This document shows, one piece after another, positions 42,806 through 50,920 of a DNA stretch of 64,000 nucleotides. Below the pieces are notes generated by a model. It searched no databases. It worked only from the letters and a program-made list of their open reading frames with translations, and was not told the origin of the DNA. The position numbers and the translations under genes were made by a program. Source of the DNA: Lysinibacillus_B sp042920265 (lineage in GTDB: Bacteria; Bacillota; Bacilli; Bacillales_A; Planococcaceae); assembly GCF_042920265.1 (NCBI RefSeq), contig NZ_JBDQZI010000003.1, positions 1 to 64,000 on the forward strand. The letters run 5' to 3'. Numbering within the stretch: position 1 is the first letter of the stretch; each line of letters begins with the position of its first letter.

Positions 42806-43712
42806 ATGGAAGGAGCAAATTGACCGTGAACTTGGTACAGAGCAAAAATTTACACGAGCATTACAACGGAAAATAGAAGCGAAGGCGGGAAGAAAGCGGA
42901 GTGTGAATGGACGATATGGGGTTGTACTGCTCGGAATGGTAGCTGTATTAGCACTCCTTTTCATTGTTGGACCAAGTCAATCGATAAAATGGGAAAACAC
43001 CACATCACTAGAACAATCTAATAGGTCAATTAAAGCGTTTTATATTAGTATATTGCCAACAGAAGAAGAAAAGTTTACTGCAAGAAATGGTTGGTATATA
43101 GGTATTAAACGTTATACGAGTGCACAAGATCGTCAATTTATGCAGAGAATATTAAGTGAAGCAGAGCCTGGTGATGCGGCTATTCTTTCATATCAGAATG
43201 GGCAGGATTTATTGGTAGAGCTAGTATCTGGTGAGCAATTATCGTTAAAATTTTATGATTTTTCCTCTTGGGTTGGGTTTAAAAATGTGACAACAGGGGA
43301 GTTTTATATTTTAGCAGGTGAGGATGTTGCTACGTATTTAGCAGATTATACACCGGAGTTGAATGTCGTATCGTTTTTAGTAGTGAACTGTATATTGTTA
43401 TTACTGAATGGACTTGCAGAGAAGTGGTTAAAAAAACGTTATCATATTAGCGGAAGAAATATACGATACGCCAATAAAAAGCATTATTGGGTAATGACAG
43501 CGGTTAGTGTATTGTTACCGATAGGAATCATATTTTTCCTTCAAAACTTTATGCTTCATAAAGGGCTATTACTATTAATCATTGGGGGAATATTGATACT
43601 TGATTTAGTTTTTGTTCAAAAATATGAGGAGCTTGAAGTAGTAAAGAAATTTTCATGGGTTCGAACAGGTATTACAATAATAGTATTTACTATTGGATTG
43701 TCTTATCTATAA
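42798..43712 (+). CDS. Membrane anti-sigma factor (partner of the 42290 sigma)
   Basis: 304 residues: a basic cytoplasmic N-terminus (about 1-36, KWKEQIDRELGTEQKFTRALQRKIEAKAGRKR), a span at about 42-57, an outer domain (about 60-190), and four more hydrophobic segments toward the C-terminus (VVSFLVVNCILLLLNG; WVMTAVSVLLPIGIIFFL; LLLLIIGGILILDLVFV; TGITIIVFTIGLSYL). Gene order and overlap identify it as the regulator of the sigma factor; the sequence itself has no recognised anti-sigma domain. Confidence 0.78.
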   Translation: MTKWKEQIDRELGTEQKFTRALQRKIEAKAGRKRSVNGRYGVVLLGMVAVLALLFIVGPSQSIKWENTTSLEQSNRSIKAFYISILPTEEEKFTARNGWYIGIKRYTSAQDRQFMQRILSEAEPGDAAILSYQNGQDLLVELVSGEQLSLKFYDFSSWVGFKNVTTGEFYILAGEDVATYLADYTPELNVVSFLVVNCILLLLNGLAEKWLKKRYHISGRNIRYANKKHYWVMTAVSVLLPIGIIFFLQNFMLHKGLLLLIIGGILILDLVFVQKYEELEVVKKFSWVRTGITIIVFTIGLSYL

Positions 43713-43804
43713 TAAAATACCTATTTTCCAAATCGATGTTATTATGTAATATTGTATGTGTAAAAGGTATTTTTACGTAAATCAGATGGAAAGTTGGTAT
43801 AGTT

Positions 43805-44251
43805 ATGGCGCAAGCATCGCATTCAGTAACGGTTCCAGTAAGCGTAAACCAAGTTTGGGATTTTGTTAGTAAAATTGAGAAATGGGCAACACTCGTTCCG
43901 GCATACAAAGAGCATGAGCAAATCGATGAAAACAAATCTGTTTGGACGTTTGAAGGTAATATGAAAGGTCTGAAAAAGACAGTGCAAATCGAATTAAATA
44001 TTGTAGAATTGAGCGAACCAAACAATATTAAATTCGAATTTAAAGGGATTACAGAAAACTTCTCAGGTAGCGGTCAGTTCCAAGCGGAAGCACACAGCGA
44101 CGGTACGAAAATGACAGGTACAGTAGAAGCAACTGCGGGCGGTATTGCTGCAGTAGCATTAAACCCAATGATTAAAATGGTATTACCAAAAGTAACAACA
44201 CGTTTAACAGAAAAAATTGCCCGCACGCTGCAAAGTGTAGGGGTTAATTAA
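43805..44251 (+). CDS. SRPBCC / CoxG-like protein
   Basis: 148 residues of START-like fold: HSVTVPVSVNQVWDFVSKIEKWATLVP, SVWTFEGNMKGLKKTVQIELNIVE, and C-terminal helix PMIKMVLPKVTTRLTEKIARTL. Such proteins bind a hydrophobic ligand in a deep pocket; CoxG relatives are linked to carbon-monoxide dehydrogenase, but no such genes are here. The ligand is unknown. It stands alone, with a hairpin just after it. Confidence 0.85.
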   Translation: MAQASHSVTVPVSVNQVWDFVSKIEKWATLVPAYKEHEQIDENKSVWTFEGNMKGLKKTVQIELNIVELSEPNNIKFEFKGITENFSGSGQFQAEAHSDGTKMTGTVEATAGGIAAVALNPMIKMVLPKVTTRLTEKIARTLQSVGVN

Positions 44252-44276
44252 AAAAGTGTAGGACAACCCCTACAAA

Positions 44277-44307
44277 CTAAAACCACCAATTATACTGGTG
44301 GTTTTAG
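44277..44307. terminator. Bidirectional terminator-like hairpin
   Basis: Perfect 12-bp stem ctaaaaccacca/tggtggttttag between convergent genes; T runs are short. Confidence 0.75.
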
Positions 44308-44322
44308 TCGTTTAAAGAGGTA

Positions 44323-44556
44323 TTACATTTTTCTTATTTCAATTGTTGTGGCAATAGAACTGATAGTACTAATCGTCCCTAAAACTAATAAAGGTATCGA
44401 AGAATTTATCACGCCTAATGTTACGCCTCCCACTCCTAAGGTAGTTGTAAAATATCTACTAAGCTTTAATTTTGATTTAGTAGCTTTTGGAATAGTCATG
44501 TTAACACCGGCTAATTTATTTACCTTTGTGAAAGTGGCATCTAAATATTTAATCAT
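44323..44556 (-). CDS. Small membrane protein (77 aa), third gene of TetR operon
   Basis: 77 residues: a basic N-terminal half (MIKYLDATFTKVNKLAG ... KATKSKLKLSRYF) and a hydrophobic half (TTTLGVGGVTLGVINSSIPLLVLGTISTISSIATTIEI) that could make two short spans. GGAGGAAT lies before the ATG. It follows the 68-aa gene by 24 bases on the same strand. I do not recognise the family. Confidence 0.65.
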   Translation of the reverse strand: MIKYLDATFTKVNKLAGVNMTIPKATKSKLKLSRYFTTTLGVGGVTLGVINSSIPLLVLGTISTISSIATTIEIRKM

Positions 44557-44580
44557 GTTGATTCCTCCGTTTGAATGAAT

Positions 44581-44787
44581 TTATAAGAACATACTAATAG
44601 CTGGATTGATTAGTAGTAATACACTAGAAACTAAAAGATAAACGCCGTATTTCTTCTTTTTTGCCATACAATATAAACCGACTATAAATACGATTAATGC
44701 GAGAGCGAATGACATGTAGTTAAATGTGGCTGCGGAATCATTTTGTAGAGAATGGATAAACAATAGATCATACGGTAATGGATTCAT
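44581..44787 (-). CDS. Small membrane protein (68 aa), coupled to TetR
   Basis: 68 residues with two predicted spans (MSFALALIVFIVGLYCM and YGVYLLVSSVLLLINPAISMFL) joined by a basic AKKKK turn, which should face the cytoplasm. Its ATG overlaps the TetR stop (TAATG), so it depends on TetR translation; AGGAGG lies inside the end of the TetR gene. The family is not recognised. It could be the regulator's target or a small toxin- or transporter-like peptide; nothing decides. Confidence 0.7.
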   Translation of the reverse strand: MNPLPYDLLFIHSLQNDSAATFNYMSFALALIVFIVGLYCMAKKKKYGVYLLVSSVLLLINPAISMFL

Positions 44788-45386
44788 TAGTTATTGTCCT
44801 CCTTATCAGTTTCGAAAATTTGATGGATGGAACTATCAAGTAAAAAGCTGAATATTTCTTGCTTGTTATAGCCAAAGTCTTTTTCCATTGTGGCAGTAAA
44901 TAATAACGTACTAAAGATGCCATATGCTTGTTCTTTTGAGATTTTTAGCTGTAGACCGGAATGCTCTAAAACATTATGGAGAAAATGTTCATCATTTTCT
45001 CTGAAGCTTTCAATTTCTTCTTGTGGTAACTTATTTAAAAATAATACGTAGTCGGGACTATTGAAGTTATACAATTTCGGGTGTTTTATATATTCTTCAA
45101 AAAGCCATTGCATCGCTTTTTTAAAACCTTCAATACCTGGGGTAGTCTCCATAATCGAATGCCATTGTTCTTTCAATTGATGTTGAATCATCAATAGCAC
45201 TTCTAGAAAAAGTTCCTCTTTTGTTTCATATAATCTGTAAAAAGATCCAGTTGATATCCCTACTTCCTTCGTTAGAAAAGCGATGTTCGTTAATTTGTAT
45301 CCTTTCGTTTTCCAACCAGTTGCGCAAGCTTCACGCAACTTTTCTTTCAGCAATTGAATATCGTCCTCTGTAAAGTATTTACCCAT
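44787..45386 (-). CDS. TetR/AcrR-family transcriptional regulator
   Basis: 199 residues: an N-terminal DNA-binding domain with the helix-turn-helix NIAFLTKEVGISTGSFYRLYETKEELF (about 27-53), then an all-helical ligand domain. AAAGGAGC precedes the ATG. It is first in an operon with two small membrane proteins. A perfect 14-bp palindrome (45441-45454) and related ATTCAT motifs overlap its promoter, so it probably represses its own operon. Confidence 0.88.
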   Translation of the reverse strand: MGKYFTEDDIQLLKEKLREACATGWKTKGYKLTNIAFLTKEVGISTGSFYRLYETKEELFLEVLLMIQHQLKEQWHSIMETTPGIEGFKKAMQWLFEEYIKHPKLYNFNSPDYVLFLNKLPQEEIESFRENDEHFLHNVLEHSGLQLKISKEQAYGIFSTLLFTATMEKDFGYNKQEIFSFLLDSSIHQIFETDKEDNN

Positions 45387-45440
45387 TGAATGCTCCTTTC
45401 ATTAGTAGCCACTACCTTTTTAGTGAATATCTAAATGAAA

Positions 45441-45483
45441 ATATTCATGAATATAATTTAACTAATATTCATTTAAATGTCAA
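45441..45483 (-). promoter_or_regulatory. Promoter and palindromic operator of the TetR operon
   Basis: On the minus strand TTGACA (45478-45483), 17 bp, TAAATT (45455-45460). The palindrome atattcatgaatat (45441-45454) abuts the -10, and an aatattcattt half site lies in the spacer. Confidence 0.65.
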
Positions 45484-45653
45484 ACTTTAGAAAAGGGCAA
45501 TTTTATTTAACGTTAATTTACTATTTTATTGTATCTTTAGAGTAAGATGTATTATTATACGAATTATTTATAATATGGTAAAATTTGTTCTTTTATTTAA
45601 GAGAATGAATTAAGCTGGAAGAAAGTAAAAAAACACTAGATAGGAGAGTGTAA

Positions 45654-46748
45654 ATGAAGGTTTTGGTCATGCGATATGTTAGTTTATTAATTTTAATTGC
45701 GACATTCATTATCCATACGTTTTTAACGAAACAATCGATTACGGCTGCTTTTTTTGTTTGTGCTGCCATTTTGACATTGTATTTCATCACGCCACTTATG
45801 AAGAAAGCGCGGGGCATTAGTGATGTATTGGTTGCACTGATTCTTTTTAGCGGAGTATTTGCTTCACTTGATGTTTTATACATATTGCCACTTATCGCTT
45901 TTTTTATGATAGAAGGGAGTTTTTCGCTCCCGTCTAAATCATACAGTATATTTATTGGTTTCATTATTGCGTTGAGCATATGCTTCACGATCGGTCAGTG
46001 GATGCCGCTGTATAGTTTGTTCTTTATGATTCTATTAGCTGTTTGTTCGTTATTATTACATTACTATATTAAAGCTTCCAATGAAAAAAACATCTTATAT
46101 GAGGAGTTACTAGGACAGTATCGCGCCTTAAAGCGTTCATCAGTCGAGCAGGAGCAGCTTGTTCGTGCAGAGGAGAGAACGAAAATTGCGCGGGATATGC
46201 ATGATTCAGTAGGGCATAATTTAACGGCTTTGCTCATGCAAGTGGAGATGATGTCAATTCAAAACTCTACGGATTTACTAGATGAGGTGAAAGAACTTGC
46301 TAAAAAAAGTCTTGATGAAACACGCTATGCGGTACGACAACTAAAATCGACCGAAACGTATGGCATTGAATCCGTTCTGCAATTAATTCGGAAGTTAGAG
46401 ATAGAAAGTCGTTTACATATTCGTTTTACTATTGAAAAAGGCGTACTCTCCTTAGCGATTTCTAATAATCAAAGTATTGTGTTATATCGCATCTTACAGG
46501 AATGTTTAACGAATGCGATGAAATATAGTGAGTCGAAGGAGGTTGATATTATTTTAGGCCGAGATTCATTACAACAACTATGCTTTACCGTGAAAAATAA
46601 AGTGAGTACACCTACACCGATTGTGCACGGCTTTGGGTTAAAAAATATGGCGGAGAGAATACAGGAAATTGGTGGACACTTGCAAGTTTATAAAACAGCG
46701 CAGCAATTTATCGTAGAAGGTTCTTTTCCGCTAAAGGAGAGCAAGTAA
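45654..46748 (+). CDS. NarL-type sensor histidine kinase (LnrJ-like)
   Basis: 364 residues: about five membrane segments in the first 140, a short coiled linker, a HisKA_3 dimerisation domain with phospho-acceptor His183 (RTKIARDMHDSVGHNLT), and an HATPase domain (QECLTNAMKYSESKEV, GFGLKNMAERI). It lacks a large outer sensor loop, typical of kinases that sense through a partner or within the membrane. AGGAGAG precedes the ATG, and the response regulator begins right after its stop. Gene order matches B. subtilis lnrJ. Confidence 0.88.
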   Translation: MKVLVMRYVSLLILIATFIIHTFLTKQSITAAFFVCAAILTLYFITPLMKKARGISDVLVALILFSGVFASLDVLYILPLIAFFMIEGSFSLPSKSYSIFIGFIIALSICFTIGQWMPLYSLFFMILLAVCSLLLHYYIKASNEKNILYEELLGQYRALKRSSVEQEQLVRAEERTKIARDMHDSVGHNLTALLMQVEMMSIQNSTDLLDEVKELAKKSLDETRYAVRQLKSTETYGIESVLQLIRKLEIESRLHIRFTIEKGVLSLAISNNQSIVLYRILQECLTNAMKYSESKEVDIILGRDSLQQLCFTVKNKVSTPTPIVHGFGLKNMAERIQEIGGHLQVYKTAQQFIVEGSFPLKESK

Positions 46749-47393
46749 ATGGCATACCACATTTTATTAGTAGAGGATCAACTGATTGTGCGAAATGGTT
46801 TAAAAATGATTATTGAGCAAGATGAATCCCTTTGTATTGTAGCGGAGGCTAGCAATGGGAAGGAAGCATTGGCGCTGCTAGAAAAAGTGCATGTTGACCT
46901 TGTGTTACTAGATATCCGGATGCCTGAGATGAACGGTATAGAGGCAACAAAGCATATCCGAAAGCGTTTCCCTCATATGAAAATACTGATTTTAACAACA
47001 TTTGATGATGAAGAATATGCGTATCAAACATTAAAAGACGGAGCAAGTGGCTTTTTATTAAAATCGGATGAGCCAACAAAACTGATTGCAAGCATACACA
47101 GCGTTTTAATCGGTGGGATGGTTATTCAAGAAGATGTTGCCGCTAAGCTGATGCCGAAATTATTACATCAATCGATTACGCCAATGCAAACAGAGCAGTC
47201 TGTATCTTTTACAGAACGTGAATTAGACATTATTAAACTTGTTGGAGAGGGAAGAACGAATAAGGAAATTGCCGCTACGTTGTATTTGTCAGTTGGTACA
47301 GTGAAAAATTATATTACGAATATTTTAACCGAGCTGGAGCTGAGGGACCGTACGCAGCTGGCGATTTATGCTGTACGTAATGGGTTTGTGTGA
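46749..47393 (+). CDS. NarL/FixJ-family response regulator (LnrK-like)
   Basis: 214 residues: a receiver domain with phospho-acceptor Asp55 (LVLLDIRMPEMNG), conserved Thr and Lys (LILTTFDD, FLLKSD), and a LuxR-type DNA-binding domain (FTERELDIIKLVGEGRTNKEIAATLYLSVGTVKNYITNIL). It starts at the base after the kinase stop. Its likely target is the ABC exporter operon 93 bases downstream. Confidence 0.9.
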   Translation: MAYHILLVEDQLIVRNGLKMIIEQDESLCIVAEASNGKEALALLEKVHVDLVLLDIRMPEMNGIEATKHIRKRFPHMKILILTTFDDEEYAYQTLKDGASGFLLKSDEPTKLIASIHSVLIGGMVIQEDVAAKLMPKLLHQSITPMQTEQSVSFTERELDIIKLVGEGRTNKEIAATLYLSVGTVKNYITNILTELELRDRTQLAIYAVRNGFV

Positions 47394-47485
47394 AAAGTGA
47401 CGGAGGTCATATGAGGAAATGACGCTAGCTAGTCGTCGCAATATGTGTAGATTGCTAAAGTAGTACATAAGAGGAGGTTATTGCG

Positions 47486-48418
47486 ATGATAGAAGTTGTG
47501 AATTTGACGAAAACATTTAAAAAGGTGAATGCTGTCGATCATTTAAATTTGCATATTGAGCCAGGGGAAATCGTCGGTTTACTCGGACCTAATGGTGCTG
47601 GAAAATCAACGACGATTGCCATTATGTCCACCCTTATTCAACCGACAAAAGGGGATGTTTTATTACAACGTAAAAGTGTGTTGAAAAACCAAAGGGCACT
47701 AAGAGAAGTATTGGGGGTTGTACCTCAAGAAATTGCGTTATATGAAGAGTTAACAGCTCGAGAAAATTTAGAATTTTTCGGCAGTATTTATAAAATTCCA
47801 AAGAAAAAATTACTCGAGCGTATCGATACAGTATTAAAGCAAATTGGGCTTGAGCATGAAGTGAAGAAGTTGGTCAAACATTATTCCGGTGGGATGAAGC
47901 GACGCCTAAATATTGGGGTGGCACTACTGCATGAGCCAGAATATTTAATTATGGATGAACCGACAGTGGGGATTGACCCACAATCAAGGAACCATATATT
48001 AGAGACGGTGAAGAAGCTCAACAAAGAGGCAAATACAGCGATTATTTATACAAGTCACTACATGGAAGAAGTAGAGTACTTATGTGACCGCATTTATATT
48101 ATGGATAAAGGACGCATCATTGCAGCGGGGACAAAAGATGAAATTAAGGCGATTTTATCGTCTGAAAAAACAATTGTATTAAAGCTAGAAAAGCATTCCA
48201 ATGATTTTGCCACAGCTTTAATGGGGCAAGGTGCTTTATCGAATGTACATGTGAAGGAAGCTGATATTTCATTTACTGTGGCGAAAAATACAGACTTTCT
48301 ACCAATTCTTTTACCGTTATGTGAAAAGTACGGCATCGTGTTAAAAAGCTTTCATGTAGAAGAGCCAACCTTGGAGGATGTGTTTTTACATTTAACAGGT
48401 CGTGCATTAAGGAATTAG
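47486..48418 (+). CDS. ABC-2 exporter ATP-binding protein (LnrL-like)
   Basis: 310 residues. Walker A G34PNGAGKST42, signature YSGGMKRRLNIG, Walker B YLIMDEPTVGID and H-loop TSHYMEEV are present, with a C-terminal extension of about 80 residues seen in DrrA/LnrL-type ATPases. AGAGGAGG precedes the ATG. The two permease genes follow after 11 bases and by 4-base overlap. Confidence 0.9.
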   Translation: MIEVVNLTKTFKKVNAVDHLNLHIEPGEIVGLLGPNGAGKSTTIAIMSTLIQPTKGDVLLQRKSVLKNQRALREVLGVVPQEIALYEELTARENLEFFGSIYKIPKKKLLERIDTVLKQIGLEHEVKKLVKHYSGGMKRRLNIGVALLHEPEYLIMDEPTVGIDPQSRNHILETVKKLNKEANTAIIYTSHYMEEVEYLCDRIYIMDKGRIIAAGTKDEIKAILSSEKTIVLKLEKHSNDFATALMGQGALSNVHVKEADISFTVAKNTDFLPILLPLCEKYGIVLKSFHVEEPTLEDVFLHLTGRALRN

Positions 48419-48429
48419 GAGGGGAAGTC

Positions 48430-49674
48430 ATGTTTTTAGCGCTAATTCGTAAACAGTTAAAAGTATTATGGCGTAACCCTCAAGAGCTCCTACTTCTTTT
48501 ATTGTTACCCATTATATTAATTAATATTATTGGGTTTGCATTAGGCTCTTTAATGGGGCAGGATAGTGAAGCGATTCAGATTGACGTGGCGCTACTACAA
48601 CAGGATGATGAACAGCAAGGGCTTCAAGCGTTTGTGGAGACGATGGCATTAGATGAAGAGATAGAAGCTCGGTTGGTCGACATGCTCCCTATTTCGATGC
48701 TTGTAGACAACGTGTTTAAAGATATGGAAATGCAGGAACTGTTGACTGTAACGAAACTGAAACCAAATGAACTGGAAGAAGCTCGTAGTAAAGGGGATTA
48801 TAGCGCCATTATTGAAGTACCTAAAGGATTTACCGAGGCGTTTTATATGTCTATTTTTGCTGGCGGAGAAAGACCGAATCTTCAAGTGTATTTAAATGAT
48901 GATAAAGAAATTACAGCATCCGTTATACAAAGAGTCTTAGATTCGTATCAGTACCAATACTCACTAATGACTCAATTGGCGTCAAATGGTTATTTATTAG
49001 AGGAGGTAGTATTGCCAGCAATAGAAATCGCTTCTTCTATTTCAACGGTGAATGAAAAAGAGCCGATTTCAACGAGTGCGTATTATACATTTAGTATGAG
49101 TGTCATGTTTATTTTATATATGGCCGGGACAATTGCGAGTCAAGCTTATTTGGAAAAGCAGATGCACATTTTTGACCGTATTTTATTAGCGAATATGCAG
49201 CCCGCGATTTACTTAATCGCCATTTGTATGTCGACCGTTATTTTATCGATGCTTCAAGTATTTATTTTATTTGTCGTAGCGCACTTTATGTTTGATATCT
49301 CATTTACGAATGCACCGATGTATTTAGTTGTAACATTTATGCTCGCACTTGTAGTCGGTACTATCGCGGCATTACTGTCAGCGCTGAACTATCGTATTAA
49401 TTCTGCAGGCGCTTCGAATGCTTTTAGTACGACATTTGTGGCGATTTTAGCTTTGTTAGGTGGGAGCTTTTTTAGCTTTAGTAGTTTTGCGCCTACGATT
49501 GCAGCGATTGGCAATTGGACACCAAACGGGGCAGCCCTTCAAAGTTACTTAGCCCTTCAGCAAGGGGGCACTTTTGACCAAATTGCCTCTTATATAGGCA
49601 TATTAGGCATGTTAGCGATAGTTTGTTTTATAGCTGCCTTTGTATTGTTTCCGAGAAGAGGTGGAGTCGCATGA
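48430..49674 (+). CDS. ABC-2 type permease (LnrM-like)
   Basis: 414 residues: one N-terminal span (LLLLLLPIILINIIGFALGSLMG), a large outer domain (about 45-215) and five or six C-terminal spans, the layout of YhgE/LnrM-type ABC-2 permeases. GGAGGGG precedes the ATG. It forms a heterodimer candidate with the next gene, overlapping it as ATGA. Confidence 0.88.
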   Translation: MFLALIRKQLKVLWRNPQELLLLLLLPIILINIIGFALGSLMGQDSEAIQIDVALLQQDDEQQGLQAFVETMALDEEIEARLVDMLPISMLVDNVFKDMEMQELLTVTKLKPNELEEARSKGDYSAIIEVPKGFTEAFYMSIFAGGERPNLQVYLNDDKEITASVIQRVLDSYQYQYSLMTQLASNGYLLEEVVLPAIEIASSISTVNEKEPISTSAYYTFSMSVMFILYMAGTIASQAYLEKQMHIFDRILLANMQPAIYLIAICMSTVILSMLQVFILFVVAHFMFDISFTNAPMYLVVTFMLALVVGTIAALLSALNYRINSAGASNAFSTTFVAILALLGGSFFSFSSFAPTIAAIGNWTPNGAALQSYLALQQGGTFDQIASYIGILGMLAIVCFIAAFVLFPRRGGVA

Positions 49675-50774
49675 TGGACATTTTAAAAACAAAATTTTTA
49701 TTGTTAAAAAGAAAGCCAGGCGAGTTTATTGTCATTACGATTGTCATTTGTGTGTTTGCGTATATTATGGGGATTGGCCAACAAGCAAAGCAGCCAATTG
49801 CGGTTCATTCTGCGTTAGATGAAAAGCAAATAGAACAAGTATTAAACGAATTAGGGAAATTATCAAACTATGAATTTTCTGTTTATGAAGAAGATGAGGC
49901 AAAGGTTTTAGTAGAAGAGGGGAAAGTAGACGTTGCTGTTTTTTTACAGGATGATCGTTATGATTTACTCGTGTCCACGGATTTTATGAATGCAAACTTG
50001 TTTCAAAATGAGCTCGAGGCCATTTATCAGAATATTGTGCAACAGTTTGCGATTGTAAATGCTTATCCAGAGGAAATGCAACAAGAGGTGACAACTGCTA
50101 TTTCACAGGCAAAAGTAGAACCGAGTTTTGCTATTCAGTATAACAGTTTTGGGAATGATCAAGGTTTTGAATGGGATGCTAAGCTGCATAGTTTGTTTGG
50201 CTTTGCGCTATTTATGGTCATCTATACAGTAGCAAGTGGTGTGAATCATCTTGTGATGGAGCGAAGAAACGGTGTGTGGAATCGATTAACGGTTGCCAGT
50301 ATTCAAAAATGGGAAGTGTATGTAGCGAATTTAACGTATACATTTTTGCTCGGTTATTTGCAGATTGTCATTGTGCTATGCATCTTTCATTTTGGTGTAG
50401 GGGTTGATTTTTATGGAGGGTTTGCACAAAGTCTCATTGCGGTCATTCCATACTTGCTTTGTGTCATTGCCATTGCGATTTTTGTGGCTTCAATTGCGAC
50501 TACACCAGGACAGTTTAACGCAGTTATGACAGTGATCGCCATTCCATTTGCAATGCTCGGTGGTGCTTACTGGCCGTTAGAAATTGTTTCGTCCAAAATG
50601 ATTTTAGCGTTATCGTATATATCACCGATTACGTATGGGTTAGAAATGTTAAAGGGTGTTACCATTGGTGCTAGCACTTTTACCGAGCTACTTCAACCGT
50701 TAAGTCTACTATTATTTATGACAGTCATTTTTATGGGGATAGGTATTAATGTGTTAGAGAAAAAGAGTAGTTAG
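49671..50774 (+). CDS. ABC-2 type permease (LnrN-like)
   Basis: 367 residues with the same layout as its neighbour: N-terminal span (VITIVICVFAYIMGIG), outer domain (about 35-170) and C-terminal spans with MLGGAYWPLEIVSSKM and ISPITYGLEMLKG. The start is ATG 49671, overlapping the previous stop by 4 bases, with AGAGGTGGAG upstream; longer in-frame extensions to 49623 are not needed. A terminator follows at 50778. The set of genes exports an amphipathic drug or lipid-like compound by analogy with linearmycin resistance. Confidence 0.88.
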   Translation: MMDILKTKFLLLKRKPGEFIVITIVICVFAYIMGIGQQAKQPIAVHSALDEKQIEQVLNELGKLSNYEFSVYEEDEAKVLVEEGKVDVAVFLQDDRYDLLVSTDFMNANLFQNELEAIYQNIVQQFAIVNAYPEEMQQEVTTAISQAKVEPSFAIQYNSFGNDQGFEWDAKLHSLFGFALFMVIYTVASGVNHLVMERRNGVWNRLTVASIQKWEVYVANLTYTFLLGYLQIVIVLCIFHFGVGVDFYGGFAQSLIAVIPYLLCVIAIAIFVASIATTPGQFNAVMTVIAIPFAMLGGAYWPLEIVSSKMILALSYISPITYGLEMLKGVTIGASTFTELLQPLSLLLFMTVIFMGIGINVLEKKSS

Positions 50775-50777
50775 ATA

Positions 50778-50814
50778 AAGAAGTGAGCGTTTCGTTGCGC
50801 TCACTTCTTTTTGA
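50778..50814. terminator. Terminator of the exporter operon
   Basis: Perfect 13-bp stem (50778-50790 with 50798-50810) followed by T; also usable from the minus strand. Confidence 0.9.
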
Positions 50815-50823
50815 ATGAAAAAA

Positions 50824-50895
50824 TCGCGGGTATTTCACTTGGATTCGCGGGTAAATGTTAAAAAATCGCGGGTATCTTACTCACATTCGCGGGTA
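50824..50895. repeat. Four-copy TCGCGGGTA array with exact 21-bp period
   Basis: Exact copies of tcgcgggta start at 50824, 50845, 50866 and 50887. Copies 1 and 3, and 2 and 4, share more sequence (TATYTYACT; AAATKYT), giving a 42-bp higher unit repeated twice. It lies between the exporter terminator and the end of ytfP, non-coding, and has the same geometry as the array at 24047 with an unrelated motif. Confidence 0.92.
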
Positions 50896-50920
50896 AATTC
50901 TGAACCTTTTAATCCCTTAC

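Noticed and set aside
44348..44578. Plus-strand frame opposite the 77-aa membrane protein
   Set aside because: No ribosome site; the minus-strand frame has one and fits the TetR operon.
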